Below are positions 8,424-16,800 of a DNA stretch of 64,000 nt, piece by piece. Numbering within the stretch: position 1 is the first letter of the stretch; each line of letters opens with the position of its first letter. Both the position numbers and the translations under genes were made by a program. The notes under the pieces were generated by a model. It searched no databases, had not been told where the DNA came from, and saw only the letters and a list, made by a program, of their open reading frames with translations. Source of the DNA: Muriicola marianensis. Lineage in GTDB: Bacteria > Bacteroidota > Bacteroidia > Flavobacteriales > Flavobacteriaceae. The DNA is taken from contig NZ_BMFH01000001.1 in the NCBI RefSeq assembly GCF_014638095.1, positions 1,435,227 through 1,499,226 on the forward strand, read 5' to 3'.

Positions 8424-8763
8424 GTTTTCTAATTAAGATTTGGATCTCTAAGAACTTGTAATCTACCTAAAAAAGCGCCAAAAAGCACAAAAGCCCCGCC
8501 CAAAGGTCCAAATTCAGGACAAAATGCACGATATCCTGTGAGGATCAAGGGTTTATAATACCTGCCGAGTCTTCACACCCTCTTTGCGGGACATGAGGTT
8601 TTGAAAGCTTATTCCCCGCCCATCTGCCTTTCAAGTTGGCCTGCATCCCGGGTTCGGAATAGAAAAATGAATATGAAATTAGAGTAGCGGCCAATGGCGA
8701 CCCTGAGGTACTCTGCAAAATTTAGTTTTCCGTCAAAACTCCAAGGTGGGAGCAAAATCATCA
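8424..8763. other. Non-coding stretch, no feature seen
   Basis: About 340 bases between two small lipoprotein genes. Only short open frames without family resemblance occur, the longest about 33 codons on the minus strand ending near 8550. No tRNA, clear hairpin terminator or repeat was found. Confidence 0.5.
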
Positions 8764-9156
8764 CTACCAGGGGCTTTCAACCCCAACCCCTTCACTTTCT
8801 ATGATTATGAGCCCAACTATAAGGAACAGAACAGGTGCACTAATAAGTCCAACCGTTAGCCATGTAGAGGCTTTTTTGTTTTTGGTAAGGACCTCAGTAA
8901 TATATTCCTCATCCAAAGGGGTTTTAATAAATTTCCCCGATTCCTCATTAACACCATAATAAACCCCATCCTCATAGGAGACGTATTGATACTTGAAACG
9001 TTCCCCGTTGGTGTTGGTGATTTTGGTTTTTAATTGTTCCTGAGAGGCCCTTTGCAGTGTTGTGGGCGTCTTGTGATAAACCACACAGCTTTGGAGTAGG
9101 ATTAATCCAGAGAGAAAAAGCGCAATGACCTTTAGTCTTTTCTTTATCTTTTTCAT
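8764..9156 (-). CDS. Putative lipoprotein with C-terminal membrane segment
   Basis: The 130-residue protein starts with a basic, hydrophobic signal ending in the lipobox LLQSC (Cys near residue 24). A polar middle part (KTKITNTNGERFKYQYVSYEDGVY) reads like a small beta-rich domain that may act as a surface or periplasmic module. A single strongly hydrophobic segment (TVGLISAPVLFLIVGLIIIE) lies close to the C terminus. A lipidated N terminus plus a C-terminal membrane helix is typical of small Bacteroidota proteins of unknown role. No confident family assignment. Confidence 0.6.
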   Translation of the reverse strand: MKKIKKRLKVIALFLSGLILLQSCVVYHKTPTTLQRASQEQLKTKITNTNGERFKYQYVSYEDGVYYGVNEESGKFIKTPLDEEYITEVLTKNKKASTWLTVGLISAPVLFLIVGLIIIESEGVGVESPW

Positions 9157-9288
9157 GACCCCAGTATTTCTATAAAGGTAATGTTGAGATCAAATTTTTC
9201 CTATGATATTTGTCATAACGACCTAAAAATCAATGGTCAAAAAGAGACGCTAAGTTCAATAAACGAGGGATCCGTGCTAGAAGAAACA

Positions 9289-10179
9289 GCAAAACTGGCC
9301 GGGATTGCTCGCCTGGCGGCAAGCTTCCCTTCAAGCTCGTTTTGAAAACCGCAAAAAGAAACGCTTTGATTGCTTCAAAAAAAGAAGGAGATCAAACGGC
9401 CAAAAGAAGCTGTCAAAACTCGCAGGGATTGCTTGCCTGGCGGCAAGCTTCCCTTCAAGCTCGTTTTGAAAACCGCAAAAAGTTACGCTTCGCTTGCTTC
9501 AAAAAAAGAAGTGATCGATTGACCAAAAGTATATGTCAAAACTCGCCGGGATTGCTTGCCTGACGGCAAGCTTCCCTTCAAGCTCGTTTTGAAAACCGCA
9601 AAAAGAAGTACTGTATTAAATCGAGGAAAATCTCACTGCCAGAAGTCCGCATCAAAACTCGCCGGGATTGCTTGCCTCTCGGCAAGCTTCCCTTCGAGCT
9701 CGTTTTGAGAATCACAAAAAGAAACGCTTCGCTTGCTTTAAAAAAAACCCACTGCACAACTCTTGCATCAAAACTCGCCGGGATTGCTTTCCTCAAGGAA
9801 AGCTTCCCTTCAAGCTCGTTTTGAAAACCACAAAAAGTTACGCTTCGCTTGCTTCAAAAAAAGAAGTGATCGATTGACCAAAAGTATATGTCAAAACTCG
9901 CCGGGATTGCTTGCCTGACGGCAAGCTTCCCTTCAAGCTCGTTTTGAAAACCGCAAAAAGAAGTACTGTATTAAATCGAGGAAAATCTCACTGCCAGAAG
10001 TCCGCATCAAAACTCGCCGGGATTGCTTGCCTCTCGGCAAGCTTCCCTTCGAGCTCGTTTTGAGAATCACAAAAAGAAACGCTTCGCTTGCTTTAAAAAA
10101 AACCCACTGCACAACTCTTGCATCAAAACTCGCCGGGATTGCTTTCCTCAAGGAAAGCTTCCCTTCAAGCTCGTTTTGA
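9289..10179. repeat. Array of eight 57-nt structured repeats
   Basis: Eight copies of a 57-nt core begin at 9289, 9413, 9536, 9652, 9768, 9891, 10007 and 10123, spaced 116-124 bases. Each core opens with TCAAAACT and closes with GCTCGTTTTGA, pairing end to end, and has a central hairpin GCTTGCC-loop-GGCAAGC. Copies 5 and 8 carry GCTTTCC with GGAAAGC, a compensated change on both arms. Loops vary (TGGC, TGAC, TCTC, TCAA). Spacers are AT-rich and partly shared. Copies 6-8 arise from a duplication of copies 3-5. No coding function is seen; open frames across it are by-products of the repeats. Confidence 0.85.
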
Positions 10180-10185
10180 AAACCA
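9476..10185. repeat. 355-bp tandem duplication inside the repeat array
   Basis: Segment 9476-9830 is followed directly by 9831-10185, which appears identical base for base. Each unit holds three 57-nt cores with their spacers. The lack of visible differences suggests a recent event such as unequal exchange or slippage. Confidence 0.88.
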
Positions 10186-10219
10186 CAAAAAGAAGCATTT
10201 CGTTCGCTCCAAAAAAAGA

Positions 10220-10245
10220 AGCGAGCTTCTTTTTTGAAGCTCGCT
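10220..10245 (-). terminator. Rho-independent terminator downstream of tRNA-Leu
   Basis: On the minus strand a stem of about 10 bp (GCGAGCTTC with GAAGCTCGC, 6-nt A loop) is followed by TTCTTTTTTT. It lies 30 bases beyond the 3' end of tRNA-Leu and separates it from the repeat array. Confidence 0.65.
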
Positions 10246-10274
10246 CATACTTCCACCTTTTTGTGGTTTATCCG

Positions 10275-10358
10275 TACCTCGGGTGGGAATCGAACCCACA
10301 CGATATTGCTATCACTGGATTTTGAATCCAGCGCGTCTACCAATTCCGCCACCGAGGC
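10275..10358 (-). tRNA. tRNA-Leu (anticodon CAA)
   Basis: The 84-nt sequence folds as a class II tRNA. The acceptor stem is GCCTCGG with CCGAGGT (first pair G-U) and the discriminator is A. The anticodon stem CTGGA/TCCAG holds the loop TTCAAAA, giving anticodon CAA. The variable arm is long and the T arm is GTGGGTTCGATTCCCAC. CCA is not encoded. A 5' fragment of the same gene lies upstream beyond a GIY-YIG gene. Confidence 0.95.
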
Positions 10359-10379
10359 TATTCAGTCCCTATAAAGGAA

Positions 10380-10613
10380 CTAAAGTATTTTTAATTTTTC
10401 TTTACCAGAACCAGACTTCCAGTACTTCTCTCTTTGTCTGGCCAACTTTCTACTTGCACATTCCTCTTTATAGATCAGGTTAAAAGGTGCATAAGGCCTG
10501 GTTGTCTTTTCCCAACCTCTATTATGCCTTCTCAACCGATCCTCCAGATTGGAAGTCATTCCCACATAAATATATTCATATGAGATACTCCTAATGGCAT
10601 ATACCCAAATCAT
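10380..10613 (-). CDS. GIY-YIG nuclease family protein
   Basis: The 77-residue protein is a single GIY-YIG domain: WVYAIRS for the first strand motif, YIYVGMTSNLEDRLRRHN with the second motif and catalytic Arg, then RPYAPFNLIYKEE with the candidate catalytic Glu, and the usual basic tail (REKYWKSGSGKEKLKIL). Such single-domain proteins are scattered in Bacteroidota genomes, often beside RNA genes. Here it lies between a partial and a complete copy of tRNA-Leu on the same strand, which suggests that it moved together with, or caused, the tRNA duplication. A GGAG sequence a few bases upstream, at the edge of the tRNA fragment, may serve as its ribosome binding site. Confidence 0.88.
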   Translation of the reverse strand: MIWVYAIRSISYEYIYVGMTSNLEDRLRRHNRGWEKTTRPYAPFNLIYKEECASRKLARQREKYWKSGSGKEKLKIL

Positions 10614-10624
10614 ACATCATCATC

Positions 10625-10676
10625 TCCAGCGCGCCTGCCTGCCGGCAGGCAGGTCTACCAATTCCGCCACCGAGGC
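10625..10676 (-). pseudogene. 5' fragment of tRNA-Leu interrupted by a 20-bp palindrome
   Basis: On the minus strand this repeats nucleotides 1-32 of the intact tRNA-Leu(CAA) exactly, except for 20 extra bases after nucleotide 24. The copy breaks off at the junction of the anticodon stem and loop. It cannot make a functional tRNA. Confidence 0.85.
10634..10653. repeat. 20-bp perfect palindrome inserted in the tRNA fragment
   Basis: CCTGCCTGCCGGCAGGCAGG is its own reverse complement and accounts for the whole extra sequence in the tRNA-Leu fragment when compared with the intact gene. It looks like a dispersed palindromic repeat unit that landed there. No second copy was noticed in the window. 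Confidence 0.85.
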
Positions 10677-10760
10677 AAATGGGTGTGCAAAGCTAAAAAA
10701 TAATTTGGTTTGCACCCTGAAAATTCTGCCCATTAATCAGCGGTAACACAAATAATTGTT

Positions 10761-10768
10761 TAAATTTG
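10761..10768 (+). promoter_or_regulatory. Candidate -7 promoter element of prs
   Basis: TAAATTTG matches the Bacteroidota TAnnTTTG -7 element and lies 52 bases before the prs start. The -33 region lacks an obvious TTG, so support is partial. Confidence 0.4.
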
Positions 10769-10820
10769 CACCTCCTTTGAAAAAAGGCGCTGTAAAAAAC
10801 TAGCGAACAAGCATTTAACC

Positions 10821-11762
10821 ATGCCGTATCAAGTACCAGAACCGAAGATCTTTGCCTGTACCCAGAGTATGGAACTGGGGCAGAAAATTGCCAAGTCCTA
10901 TGGAACGGACCTGGGGAAGGTTCTGTTCTCTCGCTACAGCGACGGTGAGTTCCAGCCCTCTTTTGAGGAATCCATCCGCGGGACCCGCATCTTTATCATC
11001 GGCTCAACTCACCCGGGCCCCGAAAACCTGATGGAGATGCTGTTGATGATCGATGCTGCCAAAAGGGCTTCGGCCAGGCACATCACCGCGGTAATGCCAT
11101 ACTTTGGATGGGCCCGCCAGGACCGCAAGGACAAACCCAGGGTACCCATCGCTGCCAAGCTGGTAGCCAAAATGCTGGAGACAGCCGGTGCTACCCGCAT
11201 CATCACCATGGACCTGCACGCAGACCAGATACAAGGGTTTTTTGAAAAGCCGGTAGACCACCTGTTTGCCTCTACCCTTTTCCTGCCCTACCTGAAAAAA
11301 TTAAAATTGAAGAACCTGACCATAGCCTCTCCGGACATGGGCGGTTCTAAAAGGGCATACGCCTATTCCAAAGCCCTTTCAAGCGATGTAGTGATCTGTT
11401 ACAAGCAGAGGGCGAAGGCCAACAAGATCTCCCATATGGAACTCATAGGGGAGGTGACTGACAGGAACGTGGTCCTGGTAGACGATATGGTGGACACGGC
11501 AGGTACGCTGACCAAGGCCGCAGACCTGATGATGGAAAGAGGAGCGCTGAGTGTTAGGGCTATCACCACCCACGGCCTGCTCTCCGGAAACGCCTATGAA
11601 AGGATAGAGAAGTCGAAATTACAGGAACTGATCATTACAGATTCCATTCCGACAGATGCTAAAAGCGACAAAATAAAGGTATTGAGCTGTGCAGACCTGT
11701 TTGCAGATGTGATGCACCGGGTACATCACAACACCTCAATCGCCTCAAAATTTATTATGTAA
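10821..11762 (+). CDS. prs: Ribose-phosphate pyrophosphokinase
   Basis: This 313-residue enzyme makes PRPP from ribose-5-phosphate and ATP for purine, pyrimidine, His and Trp synthesis. Visible motifs are RYSDGEFQPSFEESIRG near residues 38-54, the ATP loop YFGWARQDRKD (94-104), DLHADQIQGFF (131-141) and the PRPP-binding loop VLVDDMVDTAGTLT (218-231). The length is that of class I Prs. It is followed after 21 bases by rplY, a common flavobacterial order, and the two are probably co-transcribed from a promoter with TAAATTTG at 10761. Confidence 0.96.
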   Translation: MPYQVPEPKIFACTQSMELGQKIAKSYGTDLGKVLFSRYSDGEFQPSFEESIRGTRIFIIGSTHPGPENLMEMLLMIDAAKRASARHITAVMPYFGWARQDRKDKPRVPIAAKLVAKMLETAGATRIITMDLHADQIQGFFEKPVDHLFASTLFLPYLKKLKLKNLTIASPDMGGSKRAYAYSKALSSDVVICYKQRAKANKISHMELIGEVTDRNVVLVDDMVDTAGTLTKAADLMMERGALSVRAITTHGLLSGNAYERIEKSKLQELIITDSIPTDAKSDKIKVLSCADLFADVMHRVHHNTSIASKFIM

Positions 11763-11783
11763 ATTTTTATCTAAATCAATATA

Positions 11784-12446
11784 ATGAAGTCAATTACAAT
11801 CAAAGGATCAGAAAGAGAAAGCGTGGGCAAGAAGGCAACGAAGGCCCTACGTAATGCTGGAAAGGTCCCTTGCGTGGTATACGGAGGGGAAAAGCCATTG
11901 CACTTTGCAGCAGATGAACTATCGTTCAGAGATTTGGTGTACACCCCAAACGCCCACACTGTTGTGGTTGAACTGGAAGACGGGAAAAAAGTGAATGCCA
12001 TCATGCAGGACATTCAGTTTCACCCTGTGACGGATAACATCCTTCACATCGATTTCTACCAGCTGTTCGAAGACAAGGAGCTCACCATGAAAATCCCCGT
12101 ACGCCTGCACGGAAACTCCCCGGGGGTACGGAATGGAGGCCGACTCTTGTTCAGGAAACGAAAGCTGGCTATCAGGGCCCTCCCCGGGAACCTGCCGGAT
12201 TTCTTCGACGTAGACATCTCTACGCTCAAGATTGGGGACAACATCACTGTGGAGTCCCTGCTGAGTGATAAATTCACCATCCTTCACCCAGACACTACCG
12301 TTGTGGTACAGGTGAAAATGGCCCGTGCTGCTGTGGTGGTCGAAGAAGAAGGTGAAGACGAAGAACTCGAAGGAGCAGAAGCTGCTGCTGAAGGAGAAGC
12401 CGCTCCTGCAGAAGCTGCCGAAGCCGCTGCTGAAGAGAAGGAATAA
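11784..12446 (+). CDS. rplY: 50S ribosomal protein L25/general stress protein Ctc
   Basis: The 220-residue protein has the N-terminal 5S-rRNA-binding L25 domain ([26 protein letters not shown], residues 1 to about 95) and the C-terminal TL5/Ctc domain ([20 protein letters not shown]). It ends with a low-complexity acidic Ala/Glu tail (residues about 187-220). It belongs to the large ribosomal subunit, binding 5S rRNA. It follows prs and ends at a clear terminator, so the pair forms a unit. Such acidic tails are usual in Bacteroidota L25 proteins. Confidence 0.95.
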   Translation: MKSITIKGSERESVGKKATKALRNAGKVPCVVYGGEKPLHFAADELSFRDLVYTPNAHTVVVELEDGKKVNAIMQDIQFHPVTDNILHIDFYQLFEDKELTMKIPVRLHGNSPGVRNGGRLLFRKRKLAIRALPGNLPDFFDVDISTLKIGDNITVESLLSDKFTILHPDTTVVVQVKMARAAVVVEEEGEDEELEGAEAAAEGEAAPAEAAEAAAEEKE

Positions 12447-12466
12447 ATTTTCCAGCGAACATTCAC

Positions 12467-12504
12467 AAAGCATCCCCGGATTTTTTCTTGGGATGCTTTT
12501 GTAT
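12467..12504 (+). terminator. Rho-independent terminator after prs-rplY
   Basis: A 10-bp perfect stem (AAAGCATCCC at 12467-12476 with GGGATGCTTT at 12490-12499) is followed by TGTATTTT. It lies between rplY and pth, so pth probably has its own promoter. Confidence 0.75.
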
Positions 12505-12527
12505 TTTAGCAGAGTGAGATCCATTTT

Positions 12528-13157
12528 ATGCGCTCCTTACTCTCTTTCCTGTTCGGTACATCTTCATCCCTCCTTAAAGAAGAAGACCCCATGAAAAAAT
12601 ATCTGATCGCAGGCCTGGGCAACATAGGGCCTGATTACGTGAATACCCGTCACAACATTGGCTTCCAGGTGCTCGATGCGCTTGCAGAAAAAAAAGAGAT
12701 CCCCTTTGCACCCAACAGGCTCGGAGAAACAGCCACCTACAAAATCAAAGGCCGCAGCGTTCTACTGCTCAAACCTTCGACCTTTATGAACCGGAGCGGG
12801 AAGGCCGTGCATTACTGGCTGGAAAAAGAAAAGATCCCCCGGGAACATTTATTGATCATCACTGATGATATCAACCTGCCTTTCGGGACGCTCCGACTCA
12901 AGACCAAAGGCAGCGATGGGGGGCACAACGGCCTGGCCGATGTACAGCAAACCCTCCAAACAGCTAACTACAACAGGCTGAGGTTCGGGCTCGGCTCCGA
13001 TTTTCCGAAAGGGAGACAGGTAGAATACGTCCTTGGGAGCTGGAATGAGGAGGAAATTAAAGCCATGCCTGAACGCCTGAACAGATGCGTAGATCTTGTG
13101 GAATCATTTGTATTGCAAGGGGTGAATATCACCATGAATACCTTCAACAATACCTGA
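12528..13157 (+). CDS. pth: Peptidyl-tRNA hydrolase
   Basis: The enzyme frees tRNA from stalled peptidyl-tRNA. Motifs are LIAGLGNIGPDYVNTRHNIGF with catalytic His42, and LLKPSTFMNRSG followed by ITDDINLPFGTLRLKTKGSDGGHNGL. The core starts at the Met at 12591, and the 21-residue extension before it (MRSLLSFLFGTSSS...) resembles the N-terminal extensions I recall for related flavobacterial Pth proteins, so the longer start is kept as first choice and 12591 as the alternative. It ends directly against the convergent lipoprotein gene with no base between stop codons, so no separate terminator fits there. Confidence 0.92.
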   Translation: MRSLLSFLFGTSSSLLKEEDPMKKYLIAGLGNIGPDYVNTRHNIGFQVLDALAEKKEIPFAPNRLGETATYKIKGRSVLLLKPSTFMNRSGKAVHYWLEKEKIPREHLLIITDDINLPFGTLRLKTKGSDGGHNGLADVQQTLQTANYNRLRFGLGSDFPKGRQVEYVLGSWNEEEIKAMPERLNRCVDLVESFVLQGVNITMNTFNNT

Positions 13158-13841
13158 TCAGCGGATCACCCTGAAGGAATACACTCCGGAATCGGAAGTG
13201 TTTCCTTCCCTGTCGATGGTTACGACCCTCCAGTAATAGACCGCGTCTATCGCTACGCTCGTATTCACCTGGGTGATGCTTACCGATGGTGAAGCCACCA
13301 GTTGCTGGGGATCCGGATCTGTGTCCAGATAAACCTCGTAAGACTGTATATCGTTATCTGCGTCGGCCCCTGTCCACCTCAGTGTAACCTCATTGTTGAT
13401 ATCCCTCACGACCGAGGCTCCTGAGGCCGGTTCCAGCAACCTTGCCGGAAACGGCGGGTAGGTGGTCTGTGTCCCCGCATTGTAGAAGTACCATTCCTCA
13501 CTTACCGCGATCTCCTGCGTCTCCGCATTTCTGGTAGTAACCCTCCATTTGTAAGGTGTACCTTTCAGGATCGGAACGCGAGCACTTAAGGCAGTAGTAG
13601 GTGCATTGGTAATGGAAATCCCCGTGAGAATATTGGTCACCCTCAGCTCATAAGTGTCGGCATACCTGGCTTCCTGCCAGCGGAATTCCACCTGGCTCGT
13701 CGTAGTGTTCAGGCTAACGCCTGTTGTACATTCCGAATTCTGCAAAGGAAAACTGAGCAAAGTAGCCTCCGGCGGTTTGGGCGAATCCTTCCCGCAAGCC
13801 ATCGACAATAACAACACGAATAGATTAAGCTCTTTTCTCAT
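13158..13841 (-). CDS. Lipoprotein with two fibronectin type III-like repeats
   Basis: The 227-residue protein has a lipoprotein signal (LFVLLLSMACGKDS, lipid on Cys16). Two beta-sandwich repeats follow, each with the motif 'Y-x-W-R-V' near its end (TPYKWRVTTRN and VYYWRVVTIDREGN), typical of fibronectin-like modules. Its ATG overlaps the TGA of the large protease gene upstream by four bases, so translation of the two is coupled and the products may act together at the cell surface. The protease itself contains similar modules. No catalytic site is seen; a binding or structural role is likely. Confidence 0.75.
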   Translation of the reverse strand: MRKELNLFVLLLSMACGKDSPKPPEATLLSFPLQNSECTTGVSLNTTTSQVEFRWQEARYADTYELRVTNILTGISITNAPTTALSARVPILKGTPYKWRVTTRNAETQEIAVSEEWYFYNAGTQTTYPPFPARLLEPASGASVVRDINNEVTLRWTGADADNDIQSYEVYLDTDPDPQQLVASPSVSITQVNTSVAIDAVYYWRVVTIDREGNTSDSGVYSFRVIR

Positions 13842-16800
13842 CGCTTTATGACCTTAGTTGTGTAGTTGATTTGCTCCCCGCTTACTCTCAGAAGATAAAC
13901 CCCTGCTGGCAAATTGCTGAGTTCCATCCTGACGACCTCTTGGGTCGAAGAAAATATATCGGTGTATACCTCCTGCCCCAGAAGATTGTACAATCTGACT
14001 TCAACCGGGGTATTTGCCGGTGGTACAAAAACCTCGAGTTCTCCCTGGAACGGGTTTGGATAAACCACGGGGTTATCACCTACGAAGACCGACTCTTCAA
14101 ATACCCCCTGGCACGGAAGGGCACCCGTGACCTTAATGGTATTCAATCCCTGTCTGAGGGTTAGTGTATACTCGCTCTGGGTGGTCTGGGTGAGGATTCC
14201 ATTCAGCTCCACGTTGTAGAGCTCGGAACCGCTTAGGCTCAATGTAGCCAGCGATGCATCCTGGTCAAGGGATATCAGGACCGAAAGGGGATCCGGTTCT
14301 GAGATCACAAAGTCAAAACAGTATTCCTCATAGGTGATGCTTCCATTCGTAGCCCCGATGCAGGCCGAATAGGTACCTGCGGAAAGTCCGGTCAACCCAT
14401 AGGTTCCGGTAAAGCCAGCAGATTCATTCACCCCGTTTCCAATTACAGATATCGTATAATTCAGCGAGGCATTGGCCGTAATATCAATGCCCCCATCATT
14501 GCTGCTGATACAGGACTCACTGGTGAGCATCACATTGAAATTGTCCTGCTCAAAACGGTAGACCGGGCATCCGTCTGCATTGACCTCCGTATTCGGAGGG
14601 GTACCAAGGCAGAGGTCATCTCCGTCATCGAAGACGTTATCCCCATCCGCGTCTGGCCTGAAAACACCTTCAACACAGAGCTCTAAGGTAAAGTCCTGAA
14701 TAAAGCCGCCATCGGCAGGGGCAGTATCCCTTACCAGCAGGATCCATTCCCCGAAGGAGGATTCCCCATTAAATGAAGCCAGGGACCCCAGGGGTTTTAC
14801 CGTACCGCTGATGGCTGGGTCTCCACCACATACGAAAGGCGAAGCCGAATCGTCAAAAACAGCATTGATATTTTCGAGCTGAGAACAGGAATTGGAGGTT
14901 AGGATCACCTCTGTACCAGCAGGAGAGATCAGGCTGATGATCAGGTCTGAAAGATAGGTGTGTTCTATATCCAGTGAGACATTGATATCTGCCACCGGGA
15001 GATCGTCCACCACCATGATACTGGCCTGAACCGTAGGAGTACCTGTTGATGAAATGGATATGGGAAGACCCTGGGCACTCTTAAATTTACAGTTAACCGG
15101 CAGGGTGGTAAAACTAAAGGCGCTTCCGAACACCCCTTCCCCGCAATTGGTCACAGGCTTGACCCTCCAGTAATAAGTGGTCTCCGGCAAAAGGGTTTCA
15201 GGGATATAGCTCTTGGATATAACGCGTGCACTCTGTACGACCGAGGTAAATGCCGCATCAGTAGCGATCTCCACGTCATAGGCGTTATTGATGGCCGGAG
15301 TATCCCAACTGAGGATAGGCCTCAGGGGAATATCTGCGGAGGCATTGGTTGGACTGATCAAAGTAACTTCAGGAAAGTCCGTATCGAAAACATTCAGGAC
15401 AATGGTAACCTCCTGGGTGAAGGAGGGGGCAGTAGCCCGTACTTGAATGGGATATGAACCTTCTGCCACCGAGGTTGCGTTAGAGATGGTCATATCTACA
15501 GGGGTACCGTTTGCAGTGGCCGTACCCGGAGCAAAGGAAGCCGTAAGCGCACCGGGAAGCCCGAGAGCACTGAAGGTCACTTCCTCGTTAAAACCGCCAT
15601 ACGTTTGGTAAACAAATGGAATAATCTCATCTGTAGGCTGACATACATCAAAGTCCAGGTCGTCAAATTGAAGGACGATGGGTGACTCCTCTATCGTAAA
15701 ATTACCGCTGTTGACCCCAAAGAATATATTGTTCCTGCCCTTGACCATGATCCGGGCAGTAGTGGTCGCATTTCCCGGTAAGAGTACTTCGTGAGAGCCG
15801 TCATTGGCTGCCTTTTCCGACAATTCGAAAGGAAAGGTAACTCCGCCGTCTATCGACAGAAAGATCTGCACGAATTGGGCATTTATAGGGGGTGAGTCGG
15901 TATTTGCCACATCCCAGGTCACAGTCTGTATGGATCCCGCGCTATAGGTCTCAGCAGCTGCCTGGGAGGTCACGACAAAAGGGCCGGCTGCATTACTGAC
16001 GCGTACATTCACGACATCAGAGGCCACCTGGCCTCCTTCCGGCGAATTGTCCCGTACAGTAAGGGCAAAATTCATCTCCCTCTCTATATTGGAAACGGTT
16101 TCCCAGGCCGAATTCACAGGAGGGTTGGTCTGGGTCAACTGTCCCTGCACCACTCTTGAGAGTCGCGGGAAATACCGCACTGTATCCGTGGTAGGAGGTA
16201 AAGACCTGAAATTGGCCCCACTGGCATTCTGGGGGCCGAAAGTGCTGGTTGTAACCACCCCGTTGTCTACCTGTTCCCAGGCAAAGGTGAGCACGTCTGT
16301 GGGATCGGGATCTGTAGCTGTCCCTGAAAGCAGAAAGGCGGTCCCTTTCGGGATCACATAATCTACGGAGGGGGTGATTACCGGTGGTGAATTGGCGATG
16401 GCAGTCTCAACGGCACAAGTGGTGCTGAGTACGTATTCCGAGATCTGGAAAATACTGATGTAATGAAAGTAATCATCCCCATTACTCTGTACATTTTCCC
16501 CCTGTACGATCCCTGCATAACCCATGATGGTAGATCCGCTTGCAGGCTCTACCTGTACTCCTGTCCCTTCCGAATCGAAGGACCAGGTATGATTGGCCCC
16601 GAACTGGTGTCCCAGCTCATGAGAAACATAGTCGAGGTCAAACAGATCGCCCTGGGGATTCAGTGCAGCCGAGAAGGCACTTCCTTTCTGGTTGGTACGG
16701 CACACGGATCCAATAAAGCCCGCATTCCCTCCATTTGTATCTTCATGGAAAAGGTGTCCTACATCATAGTTGAGATCTCCGATAAGATTGTTCAAAGTGG

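Noticed and set aside
8424-8763. Minus-strand frame of about 33 codons ending near 8550
   Set aside because: No signal sequence, no family resemblance and no promoter; treated as chance.
9289-10179. CRISPR array
   Set aside because: The repeats are 57 nt and palindromic, the spacers are AT-rich and repeat with the units, and no cas gene is near.
9342-10325. Several open frames on both strands across the repeat array
   Set aside because: They are made of the repeated units themselves; two are identical at 355-bp distance, and none resembles a protein family.
10359-10676. Group I intron inside tRNA-Leu
   Set aside because: A complete tRNA follows the GIY-YIG gene, so the 5' fragment is a duplicate and no split exon needs to be spliced. 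No intron core was recognised.
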